Positions 1-10,500 are shown, counted from the first letter of the stretch. The stretch is 23,619 bases of DNA from Devosiaceae bacterium (GCA_021648585.1 JAKISM010000020.1:1-23619), one strand, 5' to 3'. Notes: generated by a model from the sequence alone, not told the origin. Translations and numbers: made by a program.

Positions 1-356
1 CAATGTTTCCGGAAGGGTCAAAATATCCCTTTGAAAGAACACGCAAAGCTATTGCTGCAATGGCACCAATGCTTGAAAAAATGCCAAATCAAATTCGTAT
101 AAGCGGGCATACTGCGGCGGGTATAAAATATACTAACCCACGTTATGGACGTTGGGAACTTTCATCTGATAGAGCAAATTCTGTTCGAGCAATTTTAGAA
201 GAATTTGGGCTTTCATCGGATAGAATTTACTCGGTTGTTGGAAAGGGTGATGCTGAGCCATTTTTCCCTAATGACCCTTATTTAGCCTCTAACCAACGCA
301 TATCAATTTTGCTGGTTAAAGAAAAGCCACCTGTTCCTATTGAATTAAAACCATAA
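1..356 (+). CDS. motB: Flagellar motor stator protein MotB, C-terminal part (5' truncated by window edge)
   Basis: This is the last 117 or so residues of an OmpA/MotB-type peptidoglycan-binding domain. The reading frame is open to the left edge, so the Met codon at position 3 is probably internal. Visible family motifs are MFPEGS at the start of the domain, RISGHT (the beta strand and GHT turn), WELSSDRAN (the peptidoglycan-contacting helix, very typical of MotB) and NQRISILL near the end. MotB anchors the MotA/MotB proton-channel stator to the cell wall and so lets the flagellar motor generate torque. The membrane-spanning N-terminus with its proton-carrying Asp lies outside the window. The WELSSDRAN segment favours MotB over a generic OmpA lipoprotein, but without the N-terminus an OmpA-like protein cannot be fully excluded. 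No obvious terminator follows; only a weak AT-rich 7-bp hairpin lies at 380-399. Confidence 0.8.
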   Translation, partial: MFPEGSKYPFERTRKAIAAMAPMLEKMPNQIRISGHTAAGIKYTNPRYGRWELSSDRANSVRAILEEFGLSSDRIYSVVGKGDAEPFFPNDPYLASNQRISILLVKEKPPVPIELKP

Positions 357-438
357 ATATAGTTGTTCAAAAATAGAGTAATTTTGTTTTGTCAAAATTT
401 CAATTCTTATATGTTAGAAATAGTGCGAAGGAAATAAC

Positions 439-1065
439 ATGGCTCAAGATATAAAGAAATTGAACAATATATTATCACTAGCGCCAATTATTCCTGTTAT
501 TGTTCTTGATGATGTAAGTAAAGCAAAACCACTAGCTAACGCCTTAGTTGCTGGTGGGCTGCCAGTTATTGAAGTGACATTGCGTACAAAAAATGCCCTA
601 AAAGTTATAAAAGAAATGGCTAAAGTTAAGGGAGCGATTGTTGGCTCTGGTACAATCAGAGATCTTTCTATGATGCAACAATCTATTGATGCTGGTTGTC
701 AATTTATGGTTTCACCTGGCGCACCAAAAAAATTATTAGAACAGGCAAAAGATATTTCTATTCCATTATTACCCGGAGTTGCTAGCGCCACCGAAATAAT
801 GGCAGCGTCTGAAATGGGATATAAATACCTTAAATTTTTCCCAGCGGAGGCGCTTGGCGGCGTGAATATGTTGAAAAATTTTATATCCCCATTTCAGGAT
901 ATTAAATTTTGTGCAACTGGTGGCATTAATGAAAAAAATGCTAGATCCTATCTTGGTCTATCTAATGTGATTTGTGTTGGCGGATCTTTTGTCACGCCAA
1001 AAGAAGCAATTATTGCAGGTGATTTTGTAAAGATAGAAAGTCTGGCAAGGGATGCCAAGAAATAA
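439..1065 (+). CDS. eda: KDPG/KHG aldolase (2-dehydro-3-deoxy-phosphogluconate aldolase)
   Basis: A cytoplasmic class I aldolase of 208 residues, the usual length for Eda. It cleaves 2-keto-3-deoxy-6-phosphogluconate to pyruvate and glyceraldehyde-3-phosphate, the last step of the Entner-Doudoroff pathway, and in many bacteria also 4-hydroxy-2-oxoglutarate. The sequence carries the family landmarks in order: IEVTLRT with the catalytic Glu45, VGSGTI near 68-73, the phosphate-loop region MVSPG near 90-94, LLPGVASATE near 110-119, the Schiff-base lysine Lys132 in LKFFPAE, and CATGGI near 158-163. The start is supported by a GAAGGA ribosome-binding site at 427-432, six bases before ATG. The last codons (Lys-Lys-stop) lie inside the first unit of a 17-bp tandem repeat. 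It is not clearly co-transcribed with motB, given an 82-base gap. Confidence in the function is high. Confidence 0.95.
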   Translation: MAQDIKKLNNILSLAPIIPVIVLDDVSKAKPLANALVAGGLPVIEVTLRTKNALKVIKEMAKVKGAIVGSGTIRDLSMMQQSIDAGCQFMVSPGAPKKLLEQAKDISIPLLPGVASATEIMAASEMGYKYLKFFPAEALGGVNMLKNFISPFQDIKFCATGGINEKNARSYLGLSNVICVGGSFVTPKEAIIAGDFVKIESLARDAKK

Positions 1066-1115
1066 AAGACACTAAGAAATAAAAGACATCAAGAAATAAA
1101 AGACACTAAGAAATT
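1057..1115 (+). repeat. 17-bp tandem repeat, about 3.5 copies, overlapping the eda stop codon
   Basis: The unit AAGAAATAAAAGACACT occurs at 1057-1073, 1074-1090 (last bases CATC-type, one or two changes) and 1091-1107, with a partial copy at 1108-1115. The first unit supplies the AAG AAA TAA end of eda. Because 17 is not a multiple of 3, the later units lie in other frames and are non-coding. It probably arose by slippage at the gene end. Confidence 0.85.
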
Positions 1116-1136
1116 AGCAAATTAATCTATCTTCGT

Positions 1137-1604
1137 TCAAAGGCTAAGCAGTTTGATAAAGCGATTGAGATTTTTTTGTAGCTTATCTTTTTCTTTGTTG
1201 CTTAATTCACCAATAAGAGCTTCATCAAGTTGTTGCCAATTTGCTACTAGATTGTTTGACACCTTAAAGCCTTTTTCGCTTAGGCGAGCGGCTGGTTGGT
1301 TTTTATTGCCAATTTCTACTCGTTGTAAAATTTCAAGAGCTGCTAGACGATCAAGGCGAGCATCAAGAGCTACTTTATCAAGCGATGTTAAAAGACAAAG
1401 ATTTTCTTCGCTTTCTCCATTAGGGTTTGATAGCGCAAAAAGAATTGCATCATCTCCCGGAACTAGCCCATGAGATTGCAATGGCACAAGCATAGCTTGG
1501 CGTGCGAGATGCCCCGCATTGATAAGATTATAGATGGTGGTTTTGGCGATAGTTTCTTGCATGAAATAATCATAGATGATTTTTTTTATATGTCGAATGG
1601 ACAT
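1137..1604 (-). CDS. MarR-family winged-helix transcriptional regulator
   Basis: A 155-residue protein that looks like a MarR-type dimeric DNA-binding regulator. The N-terminal helix (about residues 18-45, with HLARQAMLVPLQSHGLVPGDDAILFAL) matches the MarR dimerisation/entry helix. It is followed by a winged-helix segment (about 65-112: LTSLDKVALDARLDRLAALEILQRVEIGNKNQPAARLSEKG), with the recognition helix at DARLDRLAALE and the wing in the NQPAARLSEKG strand. The C-terminal helices (about 118-155) would complete the dimer interface. Neither Met1 nor the in-frame Met15 (start at 1562) has a convincing ribosome-binding site. Met15 may be the real start, since residues 1-14 lie before the domain. 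The ligand and targets are not evident. It reads in the same direction as the upstream 5'-nucleotidase gene but is separated from it by a terminator-like hairpin. Confidence 0.75.
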   Translation of the reverse strand: MSIRHIKKIIYDYFMQETIAKTTIYNLINAGHLARQAMLVPLQSHGLVPGDDAILFALSNPNGESEENLCLLTSLDKVALDARLDRLAALEILQRVEIGNKNQPAARLSEKGFKVSNNLVANWQQLDEALIGELSNKEKDKLQKNLNRFIKLLSL

Positions 1605-1632
1605 TAAATCTACAGTTAATTTGGAGAAAAAT

Positions 1633-1667
1633 GAAAAGCCCCAAAAAGTAAATTTTTAGGGCTTTTC
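1633..1667 (-). terminator. Intrinsic terminator of the 5'-nucleotidase gene
   Basis: A perfect 9-bp inverted repeat: GAAAAGCCC at 1633-1641 and GGGCTTTTC at 1659-1667. A secondary A5/T5 pairing lies in the loop. Read on the minus strand it lies 18 bases after the 5'-nucleotidase stop and is followed by ATTTTTCTCC, a short T-tract. Confidence 0.75.
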
Positions 1668-1685
1668 TATAGTCATAAAGTATGG

Positions 1686-3272
1686 TTATTTTTTGGAAAT
1701 ACGGCCATCCATATAAGGAACATATCCGTTAGATTTAGACAAATAATCAGCTACTACTTCAGCTAGATCTGGGCCATAATCATAGATGTTTCTTGCATCA
1801 CCAAACATTTTAAATCCATCGCCACCGCTACGAACAAAATTGTTAGAAACAACACCATATTCAGCATTTGGATCAATCGCTACCCAAGAGCCATCTTGTT
1901 TTACTTTAACATCGCTAATTCTACCTTCATTTGGAGCAATAGATTGATCCCAAGTAAATGTTAGGCCAGCAACTTGTAAGAAACGCCCTTTAACTTCTTC
2001 AACTTGGCTAACGCCATTTTCAAGTGCATTAATTATTGTTTGCCCACTTACCCAAAAAGTTGAAAGAGTGTTTTGGAATGGAAGCACTTGAAATACTTCT
2101 CCCATTGTTGTTTCACCAGCATTGATCGATGCTCGAATTCCACCACCATTTTGAATGGCTATAGCAATACCCTGACCTTTAACTCTATCAAGCATTGCAT
2201 CAGATATTAGATTGCCCATCTGGCATTCTTTAACGCGGCAATTTGCTCTTTCACCATCAATCGCATAATTAGCTTTTGCTACAACTTTTTGACGAATTTC
2301 TTCAAGTGGAATTGCCATTTCAGCAACACGGGCTTTTACTGATACTTCTTCAATAACTTTGGCGTCCATAATAATTGGCTCACCAAAGGCTTCAGTAATA
2401 ATGCCATTATCATCAAAAGTAAGATTTAACTCGCCCAAAAACTTGCCATAGGCAAAAGCTGCAACAAGCGCAGTATCGCCAACCATTGTAGGATAAGGTC
2501 CTTCTGCTTTATCTGAAACATTTGAAAGATAAGTATTTGAATGGCCAGCAACTATAACATCAACACCAGTGGTATTTCTTGCTACTTCAAGATCAACATC
2601 AAAACCAGAATGGGAAAGAACGATGATTTTGTTTACACCTTGTGCTGTTAATTCATCAACTTGTGCTTGTACAGAAGCAACTGGATCAAAAAAAGTAATA
2701 TTTTCACCGGGACTAGCAAGTTCATCTGTATCTTGTGGGGTTAGCCCAATAATACCAATTCTTTCTTTTCCTTTTTTTACAATAGTGTATTTTTTCAAAA
2801 TATCCTTTAATTCTGGCTCATTACTTACATCAGCATTTGACATAACAACTGGGAAATTTACATTTTGCATAAATTCACGCAATACTGACGGACCATCATC
2901 AAATTCATGATTGCCAACAGTCATGGCATCATAACCAAGCTCGTTCATCATTTCTGCGGTAAATTTACCCTTATAATATGTGTAAAATAATGTGCCTTGA
3001 AACTGATCTCCGCCATCAACTAAAATAGAATTTTCTGCACGAGCGCGAGCATCTTTAATAGCAGTTTCAAGCCGTGCAGAGCCGCCAAAACATTTACCCT
3101 CTTCGTTATCTGCGCTTGAGCAAGGGCCGTTAAATCTGCTTATTGGCTCAAAGCGAGCGTGGAAATCATTGGTGTGTAAAATAGTTAGCTTATAGTGAGC
3201 AAGCACTGGTGAAGCGCTAAGCCCTACTAAGGCTATTGAGCCTAATAGAGCTGATTTAAGTAGGTTTTTCAT
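1686..3272 (-). CDS. Secreted 5'-nucleotidase / metallophosphatase (NT5E/UshA family)
   Basis: An exported nucleotidase of 528 residues. A signal peptide (basic MKNLLK, hydrophobic core, cleavage predicted after VLA, about residue 25) sends it to the periplasm. The calcineurin-like metal site is complete: Asp36 and His38 in HTNDFH, Asp89 in GGDQFQG, Asn121 and His122 in GNHEFDDG, His221 in LSHSGF and His244 in AGHSN. The C-terminal substrate domain has QNGGGIR, LPFQNT and SGGDGF, whose aromatic residues clamp the nucleotide base in the family. It would release phosphate and nucleosides from extracellular nucleotides. The sequence resembles animal CD73/NT5E more than E. coli UshA in GHSNT, AYGKFLG and CRVKECQMGNLISDA. 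The start has GGGAG six bases upstream. It is transcribed alone with its own terminator. The exact substrate is unproven. Confidence 0.92.
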   Translation of the reverse strand: MKNLLKSALLGSIALVGLSASPVLAHYKLTILHTNDFHARFEPISRFNGPCSSADNEEGKCFGGSARLETAIKDARARAENSILVDGGDQFQGTLFYTYYKGKFTAEMMNELGYDAMTVGNHEFDDGPSVLREFMQNVNFPVVMSNADVSNEPELKDILKKYTIVKKGKERIGIIGLTPQDTDELASPGENITFFDPVASVQAQVDELTAQGVNKIIVLSHSGFDVDLEVARNTTGVDVIVAGHSNTYLSNVSDKAEGPYPTMVGDTALVAAFAYGKFLGELNLTFDDNGIITEAFGEPIIMDAKVIEEVSVKARVAEMAIPLEEIRQKVVAKANYAIDGERANCRVKECQMGNLISDAMLDRVKGQGIAIAIQNGGGIRASINAGETTMGEVFQVLPFQNTLSTFWVSGQTIINALENGVSQVEEVKGRFLQVAGLTFTWDQSIAPNEGRISDVKVKQDGSWVAIDPNAEYGVVSNNFVRSGGDGFKMFGDARNIYDYGPDLAEVVADYLSKSNGYVPYMDGRISKK

Positions 3273-3501
3273 AATTTTCTCCCTGTTATGAGCTTTAATG
3301 CGAACCTTTTTGATTCTAGTCCTAAAGGTAGCTTAGACAATATATCGTTCACAATCTAGTGATGTAGGGTAATGAAATGATGCATTAAGAACTATTCTGT
3401 CCTTAGCAAGCTTGCACAAAGCCATATTGCTACCTACATTAGGTGGATAATTAAATTAACAATGTGATTCTATTATGTAGTTTTGTTTTCGGGAGAAAAA
3501 A

Positions 3502-4473
3502 ATGGACGGATTTTCAATTACTCTTATCGCACTAGCGATTTTGCTAATATTGGTATTATTTGCTGGTGCTAAAATTGTGCCTCAGGGTTATAATTTTACT
3601 ATTGAAAGATTTGGTAAATATACTCGCACCCTAAAACCAGGTCTTAATCTTATTATTCCTTTTATCGATAAAATAGGGCGCAAGCTAAATATGATGGAGC
3701 AGGTTTTAGACGTGCCGCACCAAGAAGTTATTACTCGTGATAACGCAACGGTCACTGCGAACGGTATAAATTTCTTTCAAATTTTAGATGCAGCAGAGGC
3801 GGCTTATGAGGTTTCTAACCTTGAACATGCCATTCTTAATCTAACTATGACTAATATTAGAACGGTTATGGGTTCTATGACGCTTGATCAACTGCTCTCA
3901 AATCGTGATGAAATAAATGAACGTCTTTTAACGGTGGTTGATGCGGCAGTTTCTCCTTGGGGGGTGAAAATTACTCGTATTGAGATTAAAGATATTGATC
4001 CGCCAAAAGATATTGTGGCTTCGATGGCACGTCAAATGAAGGCGGAACGTGAGAAGCGTGCGACAATTTTAGAATCAGAGGGCGCACGACAAGCTGAAAT
4101 TTTACGGGCAGAAGGCGATAAACGAGCGCAAGTGCTTGAAGCTGAGGGTCGTAAGGAAGCTGCTTTTAGAGATGCGGAAGCACGTGAGCGCTTAGCCGAA
4201 GCGGAAGCAAAAGCCACAACAATGGTTTCTGAAGCGATTGCAGTTGGCGATGTGCAAGCGATAAATTATTTTGTGGCTAATAATTATATTAAGGCGCTTG
4301 AGAGCATTGCAAAATCTCCTAATCAAAAAGTATTGATGATGCCTATTGAGGCGGCAAATGTAATTGGTGCGATTGGTGGTATTGCTGAATTGGCAAAAGA
4401 GGCATTTAGTGATGAAACTAAGACAAAATCAAAACGTGCTGGCTCTCGCACTCCAACCACGGGTAAATCATAG
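3502..4473 (+). CDS. SPFH/band-7 (stomatin/prohibitin-like) membrane protein, QmcA type
   Basis: A membrane-anchored SPFH protein of 323 residues. An N-terminal transmembrane helix spans about residues 5-22. The SPFH core follows (about 24-185), with the family signatures [51 protein letters not shown] and [14 protein letters not shown] long Ala/Glu/Arg-rich helix (about 185-245, repeated EGxxxAxxLxAEG pattern) would form the coiled coil that drives oligomerisation. The C-terminal tail is basic. Such proteins build membrane microdomains and in E. coli (QmcA, formerly YbbK) are linked to protease and membrane quality control. GGGAG at 3491-3495 precedes the ATG. The stop codon TAG overlaps the perfect AGGAGG ribosome-binding site of the next gene, an NfeD protein. 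This is the classic stomatin/NfeD pair, implying translational coupling. Confidence 0.92.
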   Translation: MDGFSITLIALAILLILVLFAGAKIVPQGYNFTIERFGKYTRTLKPGLNLIIPFIDKIGRKLNMMEQVLDVPHQEVITRDNATVTANGINFFQILDAAEAAYEVSNLEHAILNLTMTNIRTVMGSMTLDQLLSNRDEINERLLTVVDAAVSPWGVKITRIEIKDIDPPKDIVASMARQMKAEREKRATILESEGARQAEILRAEGDKRAQVLEAEGRKEAAFRDAEARERLAEAEAKATTMVSEAIAVGDVQAINYFVANNYIKALESIAKSPNQKVLMMPIEAANVIGAIGGIAELAKEAFSDETKTKSKRAGSRTPTTGKS

Positions 4474-4482
4474 GAGGCACTA

Positions 4483-4938
4483 ATGGATTTATTTGCTTTT
4501 TTTGCACAATACGGGGCTTGGTCATGGATTGTTGGTGGGTTAATTATTCTAGCGCTTGAATTAATTGTACCGGGTGGCATATTTATCTGGCTTGGCGTTG
4601 CAGCCATTGCGACAGGGCTTGTGGTTTTAGTATTGCCAATAGGCTTTGCGGTGCAATGGGTGCTTTATGGTGTTTTGGCACTATCTGGTATTATCCTATG
4701 GTTAAAATTTGGTCGTAAAGCTATGAATACAAAAACGGACAGTCCATTTCTAAATAAGCGTACTGAGCGGTTTGTTGGTCGTGAGGCAGTGCTTGAAGAG
4801 GCTCTTCGCCAAGGTTTTGGACGAGTGAAAATGGACGACACGACTTGGCGGGTATCAGGTGATGATTTACCTAAAGGGGCACGTGTGAAAATTGTTGGGC
4901 ACGAGGGTGTCGTTCTAAAGGTTGAAGCCGTAAAATAA
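4483..4938 (+). CDS. NfeD-family membrane protein (short form, partner of the SPFH protein)
   Basis: A 151-residue NfeD-like protein. It has three closely packed hydrophobic helices (about residues 9-29, 32-52 and 56-76). A soluble OB-fold domain follows (about 92-150), recognisable by FVGREAVLEEALRQGFGRVKMDDTTWRV and KGARVKIVGHEGVVLKVE. The N-terminal serine-protease domain of long NfeD proteins is absent, as in E. coli YbbK's partner QmcB/YbbL. It starts nine bases after the SPFH stop with a perfect AGGAGG (4472-4477). In this conserved pair NfeD is thought to bind the SPFH oligomer and help organise membrane microdomains. Nothing in the sequence shows a specific enzymatic function. Confidence 0.9.
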   Translation: MDLFAFFAQYGAWSWIVGGLIILALELIVPGGIFIWLGVAAIATGLVVLVLPIGFAVQWVLYGVLALSGIILWLKFGRKAMNTKTDSPFLNKRTERFVGREAVLEEALRQGFGRVKMDDTTWRVSGDDLPKGARVKIVGHEGVVLKVEAVK

Positions 4939-5015
4939 GTCGATTACTCTCTTATATTTTTCTCTTATATATTTTTCTTGGCTTTATTGTGTGATTGAGG
5001 GATAATGTTTGAATT

Positions 5016-6131
5016 ATGTTCAAACGATTTTTTGCAATATTTTTGATATGTTTTGTGGGTGTGATTTTTCCTGCTAATGTTTTTGCGCAACAGCGAATAG
5101 AAGTGGCTCAAAATAGCTCACCAACTTTGTGGGATTTATTATTTGGCCCGCCAAAAGAGCAGGTAGTTCCTCAAAAGATTAAAAAACCCACCGTTCGAAG
5201 AGTTGCGCCCAATGTTGTTAGTGCGCCTCCTGAAAAAGTTGAAATTGCAAAAGCACCTGATGCCAGCAGATTAATGGTAATAGGAGATTCACTAGCTGTT
5301 GATTTAGCTAAATCCCTTACTCGTTTTTATGTTGATGATCCTAATTTGGTAATTATCTCAAAAGGAGTTGGCTCTTCTGGATTTGTTCGAGATGATTTTT
5401 ATGATTGGGGTGAAGCACTTAAAAATGAAATAGAGTTAGATAGTTTTGATATTTTAGTGGTTTTTATGGGGATTAATGATAGGCAGCCATTAATGGTTGA
5501 GCAAACGAGCGCCCAACCATTAAGTGAAGCATGGCGTGGTGCTTATACTCAGCGTCTATCGGAATTTTTAAGTCAATTAGCAAGTGCTAATAAGCCAGTA
5601 ATTTGGTTAGGAATGCCGCCAATGGCTCCGCCAAAATTTTCGGCATCACTTGCGCAAATTTCAGCATTGCAAAAATTAGCAAGTTTTTCAGCTGGGGCGG
5701 ATTTTATAGATATTTATGAGCGTTTTACAGATGAGAATGGGAAATATATTTCTCAGGGGCCGGATATAAATGGGCAACAAGTGCTAATGCGTAAGTCTGA
5801 TGGCATACATTTTTCACGAGCTGGTTCTGATAAATTGGCATTTTATATTAATCAATCTTTGAAAGGTTTTTATCGTAGTGGAACGATTAGCCTAGCAATT
5901 ATTGATCCGCTTGAGGGCACTGATGCAGGAGCGTTACAGCGCTTGCCATTTCAAGGGTTAGGGCAATTAAGATTGTTGCAAGTTGCAGGAGCTGCTCTAA
6001 CAATTAATAAGGAAGCTCAAAGGGCAAGCGAGTTATTGCTTGATTTAGAAATAACTCCTGCTCCTAGCAATATTAATTTTTCTAATGCTCCGCTTGGGCG
6101 AGTTGATGCTTTTGTTGAACTAAAAGAATAA
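5016..6131 (+). CDS. Exported DUF459 SGNH-fold hydrolase
   Basis: A 371-residue periplasmic protein. The signal peptide (KR then a hydrophobic core) ends in VFA, with cleavage after Ala24. Mature residues 25-80 are proline-rich and probably flexible, and they include the motif TLWDLLFG (37-44). The SGNH hydrolase fold follows: block I GDS with nucleophile Ser92, the oxyanion Gly in GSSG (119-122), block III GIND with Asn154, and block V DGIHFS with Asp262 and His265. This is the DUF459 group of SGNH proteins seen in rhizobia. The expected activity is ester or O-acetyl hydrolysis on an envelope polymer, but the substrate is unknown. The tail after about 285 is variable. The only ribosome-binding-like GAGGG (4997-5001) is 14 bases away, which is long; an in-frame TGA just upstream rules out a longer form. 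It converges on gltD with a 12-base gap. Confidence 0.85.
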   Translation: MFKRFFAIFLICFVGVIFPANVFAQQRIEVAQNSSPTLWDLLFGPPKEQVVPQKIKKPTVRRVAPNVVSAPPEKVEIAKAPDASRLMVIGDSLAVDLAKSLTRFYVDDPNLVIISKGVGSSGFVRDDFYDWGEALKNEIELDSFDILVVFMGINDRQPLMVEQTSAQPLSEAWRGAYTQRLSEFLSQLASANKPVIWLGMPPMAPPKFSASLAQISALQKLASFSAGADFIDIYERFTDENGKYISQGPDINGQQVLMRKSDGIHFSRAGSDKLAFYINQSLKGFYRSGTISLAIIDPLEGTDAGALQRLPFQGLGQLRLLQVAGAALTINKEAQRASELLLDLEITPAPSNINFSNAPLGRVDAFVELKE

Positions 6132-6143
6132 ATCAAGAGCCTT

Positions 6144-7571
6144 CTATAGAGGTAAATCAGTTCTGCCCATTAGGTTCAAATCAATGGAACGGGCTGCTTG
6201 GCGACCCTCTCTTATTGCCCAAACAACTAATGATTGCCCACGCCGCATATCACCTGAGCAATATACCCCATCAACAGAAGTTTTATAGGTAAATTCATCT
6301 GCTAATAGGTTTTTGCGTGCATCTAAATCTGCTCCTAATTCTTCTAACATTCCCTCAAATATTGGGTGGGCAAATCCGATAGCCATTAATACTAAATCAG
6401 CTTTTATATTAAATTCTGTGCCCTTAATTGCTTGGCGCTTTTCGTCAACTTTAGTGCATTTTACAAAAGAAGCTTGCCCATTCTCATTGCCAATTATTTC
6501 CATGGTTGCGGTTGAGAACTCTCTGATTGCCCCTTCGGCTTGCGAAGAAGATGTGCGCATTTTTATTGCCCAAAAGGGCCAAGACGATAATTTATCTTCT
6601 TTAATTGGAGGTTGTGGGCGAATGTCTAATTGGGTTACTGCAATAGCGCCTTGACGAATAGCAGTGCCAACACAATCTGATGCAGTGTCGCCGCCGCCAA
6701 TTACTACTACATGCTTATTGGCGGCGCTAATTGGTTGAATATGGCTAACATCTTCATTTTCATTTATGCGGTTTTGTAATATTAGATAGGGCATGGCATA
6801 ATGCACGTTTGAAAGTTCAGCTCCTTTGCAGCCAACTTCACGTGGGTGTTCTGATCCACCGCATAAAAGCACCGCATCATGGTTGTCTTGTAGCATTTTT
6901 AATGAGCGGGTTACGCCAATATTTTCGTTAAAATGAAAGATAACACCCTCTGCTAATAATTGCTCAATACGAAAATCAATATGGTGTTTTTCTAGTTTGA
7001 AATCAGGAATGCCATAGCGCAAAAGACCGCCCGGTTTTGCTTCTCTCTCAAAAATATGTACCTCGTGCCCAACTCTGGTTAGTTGTTGTGCTGCTGCAAG
7101 GCCTGCAGGGCCAGAGCCAACTATTGCAACTTTTTTACCTGTTGCTTTTTTAGAGGGGCGGGGGATAACCCAGCCGTTTTTTATAGCATTATCAGCTATT
7201 GCTTGTTCGATAGTTTTTATTGAAACAGGGCTATCTTCTAGGTTAAGCACACATGCTTCTTCGCATGGGGCAGGGCAGATACGGCCAGTAAATTCAGGGA
7301 AATTATTGGTTGAATAAAGCGAGCGAGTGGCTTCTTCCCAATTTCCATTATAGATTAAATCGTTCCAATCTGGAATTTGATTATGGACAGGGCAACCAGT
7401 ATCACCATGACAATAGGGTACGCCACAATCCATGCAACGAGCCGCCTGATCGATAATACGGCTGTTTGACATAGGAATAGTAAATTCACCCTGATGGCGT
7501 ATTCTATCGGAAGCTGGCTCTTTTCGATTTTGCTCACGATCAATTTCTAAGAAGCCTGTTATTTTACCCAT
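6144..7571 (-). CDS. gltD: Glutamate synthase (NADPH) small subunit
   Basis: The beta subunit of NADPH-GOGAT, 475 residues as usual. It takes electrons from NADPH through FAD and two 4Fe-4S clusters to the large subunit. Near the N-terminus it has two Cys clusters: Cys46, Cys49, Cys54 and Cys60 ([19 protein letters not shown]), and Cys99, Cys103 and Cys107 (CPAPCEEAC). The FAD dinucleotide motif GSGPAG lies at 152-157, and [14 protein letters not shown] follows at 180-193. The NADPH motif GGGDTASD is at 292-299. The late FAD-contact segment [23 protein letters not shown] is intact. Its ATG is only two bases beyond the gltB stop. Its GGGAG ribosome-binding site (7581-7585) lies inside the end of gltB, so the two subunits are translationally coupled. 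Confidence 0.97.
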   Translation of the reverse strand: MGKITGFLEIDREQNRKEPASDRIRHQGEFTIPMSNSRIIDQAARCMDCGVPYCHGDTGCPVHNQIPDWNDLIYNGNWEEATRSLYSTNNFPEFTGRICPAPCEEACVLNLEDSPVSIKTIEQAIADNAIKNGWVIPRPSKKATGKKVAIVGSGPAGLAAAQQLTRVGHEVHIFEREAKPGGLLRYGIPDFKLEKHHIDFRIEQLLAEGVIFHFNENIGVTRSLKMLQDNHDAVLLCGGSEHPREVGCKGAELSNVHYAMPYLILQNRINENEDVSHIQPISAANKHVVVIGGGDTASDCVGTAIRQGAIAVTQLDIRPQPPIKEDKLSSWPFWAIKMRTSSSQAEGAIREFSTATMEIIGNENGQASFVKCTKVDEKRQAIKGTEFNIKADLVLMAIGFAHPIFEGMLEELGADLDARKNLLADEFTYKTSVDGVYCSGDMRRGQSLVVWAIREGRQAARSIDLNLMGRTDLPL

Positions 7572-7573
7572 TT

Positions 7574-10500
7574 TTATTGGCTCCCATTTTTAAGTTTATT
7601 CTTATTATGTTTTCTTTGTTCCATTTCTCTAATAGCGCGCGCATATTCAACGGGCATTATTTTTACAAATTTGGAGCGAAAATCAAGCCAATTATCAAGC
7701 ATGTTTTTTGCCAAAGTTGAGCCAGTATAATGCACATGGTTTGATAATAATTGTTGTAATCTTTCGTCGTCATGGCGTGACATATCGCCTGATACATCAA
7801 CTCTTCCGTGCCATTCAAGATCGCCGCCATGATGGTGGAAACGGCGCATGAGATCTTCTTCTTCAACCACAGGTTCAAGGTCGACCATTGTTAGGTTACA
7901 CCTATTTTCAAATGTGCCGTCCTCATCAAATACATAGGCAATGCCGCCCGACATGCCAGCTGCAAAATTGCGCCCAGTATTGCCAAGTATAACTACAATG
8001 CCGCCAGTCATATATTCACAACCATGATCGCCAGTGCCTTCAACTACCGCAATAGCACCAGAATTACGAACGGCAAAACGCTCCCCTGCATGACCTCTAA
8101 AATAACATTGCCCAGAGGTTGCGCCATAAAGCACCGTGTTGCCAACAATTATAGATTGCTCAGGAATAATATTAGTATTTTGTGGCGGACGAACAATAAT
8201 ACGCCCCCCTGAAAGCCCCTTGCCAACATAATCATTGGCCTCTCCTTGCAAATCAAAAGATATTCCCTTGCTTAAAAATGCACCAAAACTTTGCCCCGCA
8301 GTGCCCTCAAAATTAACTGAAATTATATCATCACTTAAATTTTCATTTTCATGCGCCTTAATAAATTCTCCCGATAGCATTGCGCCCGTTGAGCGATTTA
8401 ATGACTTAATAGGCATTGCAATTTTTACTGGCTGCTTATTTTTTAGAGCTGGCTTTGCTTGTTTAATTAGCTCCCTATCAAGCACATCATCAATTTCATG
8501 GTTTTGCAAAATTGAATGGTGGATTGTATTTCCTTTTGCAGGTTTTGGTTTAAAGAATAATTTTGCTAAATCTAAACCTTGCGCCTTCCAATGATCGCTT
8601 AATTTATGTTGGCTTAAAAGATCAGAGCGCCCAACAAGCTCGTTTAGGTTTTTTGCGCCCATTTCAGCCATAAGAATACGCAATTCTTCAGCTACAAAAA
8701 AGAAGTAGTTAATGACGTTTTCTGGTGTGCCAATGAAGCGTTTGCGCAAAACTGGATCTTGCGTTGCAATGCCTACGGGGCAAGTATTGAGGTGGCATTT
8801 GCGCATCATAAGGCAACCAGCGGCAATTAGTGGGGCGGTGGCAAAGCCAAATTCATCGGCGCCAAGTAAAGCCCCCATTAAGACATCACGCCCTGTTCTT
8901 AGACCGCCATCAACTTGTAGCACTATTCTTGAACGTAAATTATTCATCACCAAAGTTTGGTGGGTTTCTGCTAAGCCAATTTCCCATGGCGAGCCTGCAT
9001 TTTTAATTGAGGTGAGGGGGGAAGCGCCTGTTCCACCATCATAACCAGAAATAGTAATATGATCAGCTTTTGCTTTAGCTACTCCAGCCGCAACTGTGCC
9101 TACTCCAACTTCTGAAACTAGTTTTACTGAAATATCTGCAACAGGATTGACGTTTTTAAGATCATAAATTAGTTGTGCTAAATCTTCGATTGAATAGATA
9201 TCGTGATGGGGGGGAGGGGAAATAAGTCCAACCCCTGGAGTTGAATGACGAGTTTTAGCAATTACCCAATTTACTTTATGACCTGGTAATTGACCCCCTT
9301 CACCCGGTTTTGCCCCTTGTGCAACTTTTATTTGAATCATATCAGCATTGACCAAATATTGCGTGGTTACGCCAAAGCGCCCTGAGGCAACTTGTTTGAT
9401 TGCAGAGCGCATTGGGTTTTGCGAGCCGTCTGGCAATGGCTTAAAGCGTTCAACATCTTCTCCACCCTCCCCAGTATTAGATTTCCCGCCAATCCTATTC
9501 ATGGCAATGGCAAGGGTTGAATGTGCCTCGTGTGAAATTGAGCCATAAGACATAGCGCCAGTTGAAAAGCGCTTAACAATTTCGCTAGCTGGCTCTACTT
9601 CGTTTATATCTATTGCTTTATTTAGCGGCTTTACATCAAATAAAGAGCGAATATTAAGGGCTTTTGAATTTTGTGAATTTATTTCTTTTGCAAATTCATT
9701 ATAATGATTTTGCGCTTTTTCATCTAAATCACCCTTAAAGCGAACGGCATGTTGTAAATTAACTATCGCCTCAGGTGTCCAAGAATGAGCCTCGCCACGC
9801 ATTCTAAAAGCATATTCTCCACCAACTGTTAAAGTGCGTTTTAGAATAGCGTTTTCACCAAAAGCTAAACTATGGCGGCGGACGGTTTCAATAGCTACTT
9901 CACCAAGTCCAACCCCTTCAATAGAAGTTGGTGTGCCAAAAAAGAACCTATCAACAAAATTTTGATTTAGACCAACTGCATCAAAAACCTGAGCGCCGCA
10001 ATATGATTGAAAAGTTGAAATGCCCATTTTTGACATGACTTTTAATAGGCCCTTACCAATCGCTTTAATATAGCGCTCAACAACTTCATATTTATCAACC
10101 TCTGGTGGAAATTGCTTTTCTGAATGCATTGCGGCTAATGTTTCAAAGGCAAGATAGGGATTAATAGCCTCTGCGCCATAACCAGCAAGCACTGCAAAAT
10201 GATGAATTTCACGTGCTTCACCTGTTTCAACAACTAGGCCAGATGAGGTTCTTAAACCTTTTCTTATCAGATGATGGTGTACCGCTGCTGTCGCTAATAG
10301 GGCAGGAATTGCAATCCGGGTTTCTTGCACTAATCTATCAGAAAGAATGATGATATTATAGTTGCCCATAACAGCTTTTTCGGCCTTTTGACAAAGCTCT
10401 TTTAGTGCCCCATCCATACCTTTTGCGCCTTTTTGCGCATTATAAGTAATATCAAGAGTTTTGGCTTGAAATTGGTTATCGCCAATTTCAGAAATAGTGC

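Noticed and set aside
2520..2545. GHSN instead of GHSH in the nucleotidase as a damaged active site
   Set aside because: GHSN (or GHSQ) is normal in the NT5E/UshA family.
3406..3415. 10-bp palindrome GCAAGCTTGC between the nucleotidase and the SPFH gene
   Set aside because: It is short and contains a common restriction-type palindrome. No second half-site or promoter of good quality coincides with it.
3412..3440. Promoter-like TTGCAC-N17-TACATT before the SPFH gene
   Set aside because: Only three of six and four of six consensus matches, which is expected by chance in AT-rich DNA.
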